This document shows positions 1 through 6,314 of a DNA stretch of 6,334 nucleotides, one piece after another. The first letter of the stretch is position 1. Every line of letters begins with the position of its first letter. The stretch is from Proteobacteria bacterium UBA6908. Lineage in GTDB: Bacteria > Pseudomonadota > Gammaproteobacteria > Acidiferrobacterales > UBA6901. The stretch covers positions 3,257 to 9,590 of the forward strand of contig DKBE01000046.1 of the NCBI GenBank assembly GCA_002451085.1. The letters are read 5' to 3'. The notes under the pieces were generated by a model. The model did no database searches. It was given only the letters and a program-made list of their open reading frames with translations, and was not told the origin of the DNA. The position numbers were made by a program, and so were the translations under genes.

Positions 1-434
1 GCATCGGTGGCAATGACCCGGCAACGTGGACGCTCGCTGGCGATCGCCAGCGCGACCGCGCCCGAACCCGTGCCAAGATCGGCAACCGTCCATGCCGCTT
101 CAATCGGAATTCGTACCAACGCCTGTTCGACCAGCAGTTCGGTTTCCGGACGCGGGATCAACACATCCGGTGAAACGGCCAGTTCCAGCGACCAGAACTC
201 CCGTCGGCCGGTGAGGTATGCCACGGGTTCACCGGTCAGGCGGCGTTCGAGCAGTTTTTCCAGCTGCCTTCGGTGCGGGTTGCTGAGTGGTCTATCGGCC
301 TCAGTGATAAGCGCTGCGCGGTTCCGTCCGGTCACCTGCATGGCCAGTACTTCGGCATCGAGACGCGGAGTCGGGGACACCGGCCGCAGGGCCTCGGTGG
401 CCTGGCGAAGAAACTGGTTCAGCGTTTGCGTCAT
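1..434 (-). CDS. prmC: Peptide chain release factor N5-glutamine methyltransferase PrmC (HemK), C-terminal half cut off by window edge
   Basis: Translating the minus strand from the ATG at 434-432 gives an open frame of 144 complete codons that runs off the left edge, about half of the family's usual length of roughly 280 residues. The protein begins MTQTLNQFLRQATEAL, like the helical N-terminal domain that binds release factor. It then shows GEPVAYLTGRREFW and LIPRPETELLVE, both hallmarks of PrmC, followed by the SAM-binding glycine motif DLGTGSGAVALAIA. The catalytic NPPY motif should lie beyond the edge. PrmC transfers a methyl group from SAM to the glutamine of the GGQ motif of release factors in the cytoplasm. 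The gene follows prfA, its substrate gene, after 35 bases with no terminator-like hairpin, so co-transcription is likely. No good Shine-Dalgarno sequence precedes the ATG, so translation may depend on coupling to prfA. Confidence 0.95.
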   Translation of the reverse strand, partial: MTQTLNQFLRQATEALRPVSPTPRLDAEVLAMQVTGRNRAALITEADRPLSNPHRRQLEKLLERRLTGEPVAYLTGRREFWSLELAVSPDVLIPRPETELLVEQALVRIPIEAAWTVADLGTGSGAVALAIASERPRCRVIATD

Positions 435-469
435 GGACCGGACTTGTGACGGGATCTGCCCGTGGAGTC

Positions 470-1555
470 TCAGTGATCGGCCAGGGCCGCGAGCAACCCG
501 GCTTGCTCTTCGGCGATCAGCGGGCCGATCAGATCATCGAGTTCACCGTCCATGATGCGCTCGATCTTGTACAACGTCAGGTTGATACGGTGATCGGTGA
601 CCCGGCCCTGCGGAAAATTGTAGGTGCGGATGCGGTCGGAACGATCGCCGCTGCCAACCTGGCTCTTGCGCGCGGCGGCCTCCGCTTCGCGCTGCTTGCG
701 CTGTTCACCTTCGAGGATGCGCGCCGCCAGCAGGCTCATGGCGCGCGCCCGGTTCTTGTGCTGCGAGCGTTCATCCTGGCATTCCACGACGATGCCGCTC
801 GGGAGGTGGGTGATGCGAATGGCCGAGTCGGTCTTGTTCACATGCTGGCCGCCGGCGCCGCTGGCACGGAACGTGTCGACCTTGAGGTCGGCCGGATTGA
901 GCTCAATGGCATCGATCTCCTCGGCCTCCGGCAGGATAGCCACGGTGCAGGCCGAAGTATGGATGCGCCCCTGTGCCTCGGTGGCCGGCACGCGTTGCAC
1001 GCGGTGCCCGCCGGATTCGAACTTGAGTCGCGCGTACACGCCATTGCCGGCGATGCGCGCGATGATTTCCTTGTAGCCACCATGTTCGCCATGGCTGGCG
1101 CTGATGGTTTCGACATTCCAGCCGCGTTTGGTCGCATAGGCACCGTACATGCGGAACAGATCGCCGGCGAATATTGCCGCTTCGTCACCACCGGCACCGG
1201 CGCGGATTTCGAGGAAGATGTTGCGCGTGTCATTCGGATCCCGGGGCAGCAACAGCTGCTGCAACTGGAGTTCGAGCTCGGCGAGCTCTGTACTCAGGCG
1301 TTTGACCTCGTCCTCGGCCATGCCGCGCATTTCGCGATCGGATTCTCCGAGCATGGTTTCGGCGGCATCCAATTCGCGGCGCACATCGCGGTAGTCGCGG
1401 TAGCGAGCCACCACCGGTTGCAGCTCGGCGTATTCCCGGGACAGCGCGCGAAACCGATCCTGCTCGCCGATCACCTGTGGGTCGGCCAGCAGTGCGCTGA
1501 TTTCCTCAAGACGCAAATCGAGATTTTCCAGTCGCGACTGGATTGTGGGCTTCAT
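470..1555 (-). CDS. prfA: Peptide chain release factor 1 (RF1)
   Basis: This 361-residue protein matches class I release factor RF1 over its whole length. Residues 1-100 form the charged N-terminal helical domain. [14 protein letters not shown] lies at about 116-129. The stop-codon reading tripeptide PAT is at 190-192 in the context [21 protein letters not shown] rather than SPF marks RF1, which reads UAA and UAG, not RF2. The peptidyl-tRNA hydrolysis motif GGQ is at 235-237 in [16 protein letters not shown], and its Gln237 is the expected target of PrmC, encoded next. The ATG at 1555-1553 is preceded by AGCAGG, one base from the ideal ribosome binding site, at 5-base spacing. That site overlaps the hemA stop codon, and only 9 bases separate the two genes, which points to operon expression and probable translational coupling. 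All key motifs are present and nothing looks broken. Confidence 0.98.
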   Translation of the reverse strand: MKPTIQSRLENLDLRLEEISALLADPQVIGEQDRFRALSREYAELQPVVARYRDYRDVRRELDAAETMLGESDREMRGMAEDEVKRLSTELAELELQLQQLLLPRDPNDTRNIFLEIRAGAGGDEAAIFAGDLFRMYGAYATKRGWNVETISASHGEHGGYKEIIARIAGNGVYARLKFESGGHRVQRVPATEAQGRIHTSACTVAILPEAEEIDAIELNPADLKVDTFRASGAGGQHVNKTDSAIRITHLPSGIVVECQDERSQHKNRARAMSLLAARILEGEQRKQREAEAAARKSQVGSGDRSDRIRTYNFPQGRVTDHRINLTLYKIERIMDGELDDLIGPLIAEEQAGLLAALADH

Positions 1556-1560
1556 GCGGG

Positions 1561-1566
1561 CCTGCT
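1561..1566 (-). promoter_or_regulatory. Ribosome binding site of prfA, overlapping the hemA stop codon
   Basis: On the minus strand AGCAGG lies 5 bases before the prfA ATG and differs by one base from AGGAGG. Its first two bases are the last two of the hemA TAG stop codon (1567-1565). A ribosome terminating on hemA would therefore sit over this site, which favours coupled translation. Confidence 0.6.
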
Positions 1567-2824
1567 AAAGGTCGTCGCCGAGATCGAATAGCCGGCGTGC
1601 GGCCTCGAGCAGTTCGGCATCGCCGTCGTGGCCGGCTTTCTTCAGGGCATCGCTGGGCGCGTGGGTGAACTTGTTGGCGATGCCGCGCGCCAGCTGGGCC
1701 AGCACCAGCTGCGGATCGTCGCCGCGCGCCAGTTTTCGCTGGGCGCGTTTCAGTTCGGCCTCGCACACCGCCGTGGTGGTGTCGCGCAGGGCACGGATGG
1801 TCGGCACCGAATCAAGCGAACTCACCCAGTGCATGAAGTCCACGACCTGGATATTGATGATCTTTTCCGCCTCGCGGGCGGCATCCAGGCGTGATTGCAT
1901 GTTTTCCTGAATGGCATCCTGCAGGTCGTCCACCGTATACAGGTAAACGTCGCTCAGTGTCCCGACTTCCGATTCAATATCGCGCGGGACGGCGAGATCG
2001 ACCATGAACATCGGCCGGTGCTTGCGTTGCCGGAGCGCACTCTCGACGGCGCCCTTGCCGAGAATCGGCAACTGGCTGGCGGTTGAGGTGATGACGATGT
2101 CGGCCTCGGCCAGACGCTCGGGCATTTCGGCCAGCGAGATCGCTTCGCCGCCGATCTCGCGTGCCAGCAGATCGGCGCGTTCGACGGTGCGGTTGGCCAC
2201 CACGATGCGCGCGACCCCTTGCTCACGCAGGTGGCGGGCGACCAGGTCGATGGTTTCCCCGGCACCGATGAGCAGTACTTTCTTGGCGGCCAGGTCCTGA
2301 AAGATCTTGCGGGCCAGGCTCACGGCCGCATATGCCACCGATACCGCGCTCGCACCGATGGCGGTATCGGTGCGCACCTGCTTGGCCACCGAGAAGGTCT
2401 GCTGGAACAGGCGGTTCAGAATCTTGCCGGTGGCACCGGCCTTGTGTGCCGCGGTGAACGCCGTTTTCATCTGCCCGAGAATTTGCGGCTCTCCAAGCAC
2501 CAGGGAATCGAGACCGGCAGCCACCCGGAACGCGTGCTTGACCGCATCCTGATCCGGGTGCAGGTAAAGGTGGGGTTGCAGCTCGTTGGCGGGCAGTTGG
2601 TGAAAGTCACAGAACCACTTTACAGTCTGGCGCCCGTCGGTTTCGTCGAGCCGGCAATAGATTTCGGTGCGGTTGCAGGTCGACAGGATGGCCGCTTCGT
2701 TGGCGCCTCCATGGGTCGTAATGTCGCTGAGCGCCGACTGCAGCTGCTCCGGGGCAAAGGCTGCCCGTTCGCGGATCGCGACCGGGGCAGTTCTGTGATT
2801 AATACCAAAGGCGATGAGGTGCAT
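1565..2824 (-). CDS. hemA: Glutamyl-tRNA reductase (HemA)
   Basis: The 419-residue protein has the length and domain order of bacterial glutamyl-tRNA reductase. It reduces glutamyl-tRNA(Glu) with NADPH to glutamate-1-semialdehyde, the first committed step of the C5 route to heme, siroheme and cobalamin. The N-terminus MHLIAFGINHRTAPVAIRER is typical. The catalytic domain holds LSTCNRTEIY with nucleophile Cys50, the same number as in E. coli. LDSLVLGEPQILGQ at 105-118 is the other family signature. The NADPH-binding domain starts near 182 with VLLIGAGET, and a C-terminal helical dimerisation domain follows from about 310. An in-frame TGA lies immediately upstream of the ATG at 2824-2822, so no longer start is possible and the family N-terminus supports this one. 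No Shine-Dalgarno sequence is visible. It is the first gene of the minus-strand set hemA-prfA-prmC and is transcribed away from the TPR gene. Confidence 0.98.
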   Translation of the reverse strand: MHLIAFGINHRTAPVAIRERAAFAPEQLQSALSDITTHGGANEAAILSTCNRTEIYCRLDETDGRQTVKWFCDFHQLPANELQPHLYLHPDQDAVKHAFRVAAGLDSLVLGEPQILGQMKTAFTAAHKAGATGKILNRLFQQTFSVAKQVRTDTAIGASAVSVAYAAVSLARKIFQDLAAKKVLLIGAGETIDLVARHLREQGVARIVVANRTVERADLLAREIGGEAISLAEMPERLAEADIVITSTASQLPILGKGAVESALRQRKHRPMFMVDLAVPRDIESEVGTLSDVYLYTVDDLQDAIQENMQSRLDAAREAEKIINIQVVDFMHWVSSLDSVPTIRALRDTTTAVCEAELKRAQRKLARGDDPQLVLAQLARGIANKFTHAPSDALKKAGHDGDAELLEAARRLFDLGDDL

Positions 2825-2890
2825 TCAATGAGCGTCGATGACGCGACCGGCTGACCGGCGGGATAACCATCCTGACACGAGGCTGCTTCA

Positions 2891-2918
2891 ATTATAAGTC
2901 CTGCCGCCGTCCGCCCAA
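2891..2918 (-). promoter_or_regulatory. Probable sigma70-type promoter for hemA-prfA-prmC
   Basis: Read on the minus strand, a perfect TATAAT lies at 2896-2891. TTGGGC at 2918-2913 is a weak -35 (three of six consensus bases) with a 16-base spacer. Transcription would start near 2884 and give a leader of about 60 bases before the hemA ATG. The -10 is convincing by itself, the -35 is not, so an activator may be involved. I see no second equally good candidate in this interval. Confidence 0.55.
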
Positions 2919-2953
2919 AACCGCATTATCCGCGTTGCCCCGGGAGGCCGGAC

Positions 2954-3013
2954 CCGGTGTACTATACTGAAAATCCGGTGTCCTGCCGGAACATTATTGG
3001 GAAAACCGGTGTC
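2954..3013 (+). repeat. Three direct copies of CCGGTGT in the TPR-gene promoter and leader
   Basis: CCGGTGT occurs at 2954-2960, 2975-2981 and 3006-3012; the last two copies extend to CCGGTGTC and both follow an A-rich stretch. The start-to-start distances are 21 and 31 bases, close to two and three turns of the DNA helix, so all copies face the same side. The first lies directly before the candidate -10 box, the second at the expected transcription start, the third in the leader. This is a pattern expected of an operator, but the motif is short and GC-rich and I recognise no regulator for it. Confidence 0.4.
2963..2968 (+). promoter_or_regulatory. Candidate -10 box for the TPR lipoprotein-lolB-ispE set
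   Basis: TATACT matches five of six bases of the sigma70 -10 consensus. No good -35 stands 16-18 bases upstream. TTGCCC at 2935-2940 is 22 bases from this box, or 19 bases from an alternative TACTAT at 2960-2965. Transcription would begin near 2975, giving a leader of about 80 bases. The poor -35 and the flanking repeats suggest activator-dependent or regulated use. Confidence 0.45.
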
Positions 3014-3030
3014 TGTAACTGTTGAAAATC

Positions 3031-3051
3031 CCTGCCGTTCGCAGGTTGGAG
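3031..3051 (+). promoter_or_regulatory. Leader hairpin and ribosome binding site of the TPR lipoprotein gene
   Basis: GGAG at 3048-3051 lies 5 bases before the ATG at 3057 and decides that start over in-frame TTG (2997) and GTG (3009) codons upstream. A perfect 5-base-pair hairpin, CCTGC (3031-3035) with GCAGG (3041-3045) around a 5-base loop, ends two bases before GGAG. It leaves the ribosome site exposed but could position it; the hairpin may also be chance. Confidence 0.5.
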
Positions 3052-3056
3052 AAGTA

Positions 3057-4772
3057 ATGAGGAAAGCGATACTGCCGGGAGTGCTCATTCTGTTGCTGTC
3101 CGCATGCCAGAGTGCGCCAGTTCATCATGTGGCCGCGGCCCAGGCCAATTCGGCGACAGTTGACGAAACCCTGCCCAAACAGCCCCTCAGCGCTGAAATT
3201 CTGTACTACCTGCTGCTGGGTGAAATTGCCGGTCATCGTGGCGAGCTGGATGTCTCGGTCAATGCCTTGACGCGCACCGCCATGAAAACCCGTGACCCCC
3301 GGCTGGCTGAACGCGCCACGCTGGCGGCACTGTATGCTCGCCGCTCCCACGAAGCCGTAACGTCCGCTGTCTTGTGGGTGGAATTGCGCCCCGACAGCAG
3401 CGAAGCCCATGAAGCCCTGGCGGCTGCGTACATGGAGACGGGCGGCACCGAGAGCGCCCTGAGTCACTTCAAGAAGGTGCTGGAGCTGGCCGGCGATCAG
3501 GGTATGCCGCAGGCTTACCTGCGCATTGCCGCGACGCTCGGGCGTCAGTCCAATCGCAGCGGGGCGCTGGAGGTGATGCGGGCGCTGGTGAGCCTGAATA
3601 ACGACAAGGCCATTGCGCACTATGCCCTGGCGCACCTGTCGGTGCGCGTGTCTGACCTTGACTCCGCGATCCAGGCGATCGACCGGGCCCTGGTGCTCAA
3701 TCCGGACTGGGAAGACGCGGCTCTGTTCAAGGGGCGTGTATTGGTATCACTCAAGGACATGCCGCGCGTGATGCGCTTCCATGAGCAGTACCTGGACCAG
3801 CACCCCCGCGCCAGCAGCGTGCGGTTGTCGTATGCGCGCCTGCTGGTCGATCAAAAGCAATGGGACAAGGCGCGTGTGCAGTTCAAGCGTGTCGTGGCCG
3901 ACTCCCCCAAGGATGCGGAAGCCACCTTCACCGTGGCATTGCTGGCCCTGCAGGGGAACAACACGGACGAAGCCGAAAAGTATCTCAAGCGGACGCTCGA
4001 GTTGCAGCCGGAAAATGATCAGGCGCGCCTCTATCTCGGTCAAGTCGCCGAGCAGCGCAAGCATTATGACGAGGCCATTCGCTGGTACAGCGAAGTGGAA
4101 TCCCCGGACCAGGCGTTCGAGGCCCAAACACGTCTCGGCGTGGTGCTGTCCCATCAGGGCAAGCTGGATGAGGCCCGTCAGCACCTGCACAGCCTGAATC
4201 CGAAAGCCGAGGCCCAGCGGGTACAGCTGGCACTGGCCGAAGAACAGATTCTGCGCGAGGCCAAGCAGTATGCCGAGGCCTTCGAGGTGCTGACGCGGGT
4301 GCTGGGTGAGCTCCCGGACAATACCGATCTGTTGTATGCGCGCGCACTGGTGGCGGAGAAACTCAATCGCATTGATGTCGCCGAAGCCGATCTGCGTCGC
4401 GTCCTCAAGAAGGAGCCGACGAATTCACACGCCCTGAATGCTTTGGGCTATACCCTGGCCGATCGCACCACGCGTTACACGGAGGCCTTGAAGTTCATCG
4501 AACAGGCCCTGGCCGTCAAGCCGGACGATCCGTTCATTCTCGATAGCATGGGCTGGGTCCAGTACCGTCTCGGCAACTATAAGGAAGCCGTGAAGTATCT
4601 GCGCAGCGCCTTTGAGAAACGTGCCGATGCCGAGATCGCCGCACACCTCGGTGAGGTGTTGTGGGTAATGGGCGATCGCGCTGCGGCCGAAACGGTCTGG
4701 AAGGGCGCCCTGAAACAGACGCCGGACAACGAGGCCCTGCTGGGCGTTATCAACAAGTTCCGGGGAAAGTGA
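3057..4772 (+). CDS. lbcA: TPR-repeat outer-membrane lipoprotein, LbcA-like (P. aeruginosa PA4667 type)
   Basis: The chosen ATG gives 571 residues with a clear lipoprotein signal, MRKAILPGVLILLLSAC: a basic start, a hydrophobic core and lipobox LSAC with the lipidated cysteine at 17. Gln18 at +2 predicts transfer to the outer membrane. Almost all the rest is tetratricopeptide helix pairs, the clearest at about 186-217, 254-284, 288-320, 322-350, 424-454, 457-490, 492-523 and 526-557. TPR arrays are protein-binding scaffolds; no catalytic domain is visible. Position between hemA and lolB, size and architecture match P. aeruginosa PA4667, which as I recall is LbcA, the partner that activates the periplasmic protease CtpA against peptidoglycan hydrolases. 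The symbol is given by this synteny; the function here is inferred, because no ctpA lies in the window. lolB, whose product should deliver this lipoprotein, begins 52 bases downstream. Confidence 0.85.
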   Translation: MRKAILPGVLILLLSACQSAPVHHVAAAQANSATVDETLPKQPLSAEILYYLLLGEIAGHRGELDVSVNALTRTAMKTRDPRLAERATLAALYARRSHEAVTSAVLWVELRPDSSEAHEALAAAYMETGGTESALSHFKKVLELAGDQGMPQAYLRIAATLGRQSNRSGALEVMRALVSLNNDKAIAHYALAHLSVRVSDLDSAIQAIDRALVLNPDWEDAALFKGRVLVSLKDMPRVMRFHEQYLDQHPRASSVRLSYARLLVDQKQWDKARVQFKRVVADSPKDAEATFTVALLALQGNNTDEAEKYLKRTLELQPENDQARLYLGQVAEQRKHYDEAIRWYSEVESPDQAFEAQTRLGVVLSHQGKLDEARQHLHSLNPKAEAQRVQLALAEEQILREAKQYAEAFEVLTRVLGELPDNTDLLYARALVAEKLNRIDVAEADLRRVLKKEPTNSHALNALGYTLADRTTRYTEALKFIEQALAVKPDDPFILDSMGWVQYRLGNYKEAVKYLRSAFEKRADAEIAAHLGEVLWVMGDRAAAETVWKGALKQTPDNEALLGVINKFRGK

Positions 4773-4814
4773 GTTCCTCGGCGAAGCCGCAATTTCCGCA
4801 AGGTCTGATTCGCC

Positions 4815-4819
4815 GGAGG
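4815..4819 (+). promoter_or_regulatory. Ribosome binding site that decides the CTG start of lolB
   Basis: GGAGG is a near-perfect Shine-Dalgarno core and the strongest in the window. It lies 5 bases before CTG at 4825. No in-frame ATG, GTG or TTG exists between the end of the TPR gene and the lipobox cysteine codon, so this site is the main support for a CTG start. Confidence 0.65.
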
Positions 4820-4824
4820 CGAGC

Positions 4825-5448
4825 CTGAAGCGCCTGCGGAATCTTTTCATACCCGTCATCCTGAGTCTGGCGTCCGGCTGCGCCGTGCCCGTGCCGCGCC
4901 CGGCCGATGCCCAGCTCGAGATGCGCTGGATACAGCATGCTTCTGCACTGCGCCCGGTTTCGCACTGGGATCTGCGTGGCCGGCTCGCCGTGCGCACCGA
5001 TTCGCGCGGTGGCCAGGCGTCGTTGGCCTGGCGTCGCGAGGCGAATCGCCACTCGATTCAGCTCAATGGACCCTTCGGCAGCGGGGCGGTGCGGGTCACG
5101 CAGGATTCGCAGGGCGCGCGCCTGCAGGATGCCGAAAACCGCGTGTTCGAGGCGGCCAATGCCGAACAGCTGGTGGCGCTGTACACCGGCTGGAATCTGC
5201 CGATCGCCAATCTCGACTGGTGGTTACGCGGCCTGCCGGTTCCCGAGCAACCGCTGTCACGCGAGCTGGATGACGCCGGACGTCTCCGGCTGCTGCACCA
5301 GCAGGGCTGGACCGTGCAGTATCAGGAGTACAAGCGTGTCGAGGAATTTGATTTGCCGAGTCGCCTGACCCTCACCCGCCCAGCGGAAGGTGTATTGCCT
5401 GGCATGGAGGCACGATTCGTGATTGAGCGCTGGGGGCAGGTAAAATAG
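4825..5448 (+). CDS. lolB: Outer-membrane lipoprotein receptor LolB, apparently started at CTG
   Basis: LolB is an outer-membrane lipoprotein that takes lipoproteins from the periplasmic carrier LolA and inserts them into the inner leaflet of the outer membrane. Started at CTG 4825 the product has 207 residues, the same as I recall for E. coli LolB. It opens with a textbook lipoprotein signal, MKRLRNLFIPVILSLASGC: basic n-region, hydrophobic stretch and lipobox ASGC with Cys19; Ala20 at +2 fits the outer membrane. Family features follow: WDLRGRLAV at 48-56, then beta-rich sequence with the loop LNGPFGSG at 80-87, DWWLRGLPVP at 131-140 and a C-terminal beta strand ending the protein. The first ordinary start codon in this frame, a GTG at 4885, lies just after the lipobox cysteine and would remove the signal, so it is unlikely. 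The ispE start is 4 bases after the lolB stop, which indicates one transcript. Confidence 0.9.
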   Translation: MKRLRNLFIPVILSLASGCAVPVPRPADAQLEMRWIQHASALRPVSHWDLRGRLAVRTDSRGGQASLAWRREANRHSIQLNGPFGSGAVRVTQDSQGARLQDAENRVFEAANAEQLVALYTGWNLPIANLDWWLRGLPVPEQPLSRELDDAGRLRLLHQQGWTVQYQEYKRVEEFDLPSRLTLTRPAEGVLPGMEARFVIERWGQVK

Positions 5449-5452
5449 CCGG

Positions 5453-6310
5453 ATGACCGAATCCTGGCCGGCTCCCGCAAAACTCAATCGTTTCCTGCAC
5501 GTAACCGGCCGCCGGCCGGACGGATATCATTCCCTTCAGACCGTCTTCCAGTTTCTGGGCATGCACGACCTCCTGCGGTTCGACATCACCGCAGATGGCC
5601 GGATTGCTCGTGCACAGCCTTTGGCCGGTGTCCCGGACGAACGTGACCTTTCGGTCCGTGCGGCTCGCCTGCTGCAGCAGGCTGCAGGCGGCACCACGCA
5701 AGGGGCGATCATCCATCTCGACAAGCATTTGCCCCTGGGTGGTGGGTTGGGCGGCGGCAGTTCGGACGCCGCCACAACGCTGTTGGTCCTCAACCGCATG
5801 TGGGGTCTGGAGCTTGATCTCGACCGGCTGGCTGAGCTTGGGTTGCAGCTTGGCGCCGATGTCCCGGTATTTGTCCGCGGCCATGCGGCCTGGGGCGAGG
5901 GGGTTGGAGAGTTGCTGACCCCGGTAGAACTGCCGGAGGACTGGATGGTGGTGCTGGTGCCGCCCGTATCAGTATCGACGGCTGAAGTCTTTGCGCAATT
6001 TGACCAGGAAGATCATTTGACACCCGCCAGCCCCCCCATCAGAATACGCGGTTTTCACGCGGGTCAGGGGCGCAATGATCTTGAGCCGGTGGTCCGGCGA
6101 CTGTATCCGGAAGTGGATAAGGCGCTGACGTGGCTCGGAAAATTCGGTGATGCCCGCATGACCGGTTCTGGAGCCTGCCTGTTCCTGCCGGTCGAGAGTG
6201 AAGCGCGCGGGCGCGCCGTGCTGGCCGAGTGTCCGCCGCCGCTGGCGAGTGGTTTTGTGGCGCGGGCGATGAACCGGCATCCGGTGCACCAGCGCCTATA
6301 CGGGAATTGA
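5453..6310 (+). CDS. ispE: 4-diphosphocytidyl-2-C-methyl-D-erythritol kinase (IspE)
   Basis: This 285-residue protein is IspE, the GHMP-family kinase that phosphorylates CDP-methylerythritol at the 2-hydroxyl with ATP, the fourth step of the MEP route to isoprenoids in the cytoplasm. The N-terminus has WPAPAKLNRFLHVTGRRPDGYH, including catalytic Lys10. The ATP-binding GHMP motif LPLGGGLGGGSSDAA is at 93-107. Catalytic Asp136 sits in LGADVPVFVRGHAAW, and the C-terminal glycine loop is MTGSGACLF at 236-244. All key residues are present and the length is normal. The ATG at 5453 is chosen because the family starts just before WPxPAKLN. Only 4 bases (CCGG) separate it from the lolB stop, and the nearest Shine-Dalgarno-like sequence, GGCAGG at 5435-5440, is 12 bases away, so coupling to lolB translation is likely. 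A tRNA gene begins 4 bases after the stop. Confidence 0.98.
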   Translation: MTESWPAPAKLNRFLHVTGRRPDGYHSLQTVFQFLGMHDLLRFDITADGRIARAQPLAGVPDERDLSVRAARLLQQAAGGTTQGAIIHLDKHLPLGGGLGGGSSDAATTLLVLNRMWGLELDLDRLAELGLQLGADVPVFVRGHAAWGEGVGELLTPVELPEDWMVVLVPPVSVSTAEVFAQFDQEDHLTPASPPIRIRGFHAGQGRNDLEPVVRRLYPEVDKALTWLGKFGDARMTGSGACLFLPVESEARGRAVLAECPPPLASGFVARAMNRHPVHQRLYGN

Positions 6311-6314
6311 AAAT

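Noticed and set aside
7..555. A 182-codon plus-strand open frame at the left edge
   Set aside because: It is antisense to prmC, which has clear family motifs, and its product is a low-complexity Ser/Arg-rich chain typical of a shadow frame.
446..1591. A 381-codon plus-strand open frame covering prfA
   Set aside because: It is antisense to a complete, motif-perfect RF1 gene. Long antisense frames are common in GC-rich genes, and its translation shows no recognisable family.
2219..2854. A 211-codon plus-strand open frame over the 5' part of hemA
   Set aside because: It is antisense to the catalytic domain of hemA and has no known motif or ribosome site.
2974..2990. TCCGG and CCGGA forming a small hairpin near the TPR-gene transcript start
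   Set aside because: The stem is only 5 base pairs, built on self-complementary CCGG with a 7-base loop and no U-run, so it is neither a terminator nor a clear attenuator.
2997..3056. A longer TPR protein starting at TTG 2997 (or GTG 3009)
   Set aside because: The extension would put polar residues ahead of a complete lipoprotein signal, and the good GGAG site belongs to ATG 3057.
2994..3635. A 213-codon minus-strand open frame over the start of the TPR gene
   Set aside because: It is antisense to a well-supported lipoprotein gene, has biased composition and crosses the promoter region.
5372..5884. A 170-codon minus-strand open frame over the lolB-ispE junction
   Set aside because: It is antisense to the conserved N-terminal half of ispE, with no family resemblance.
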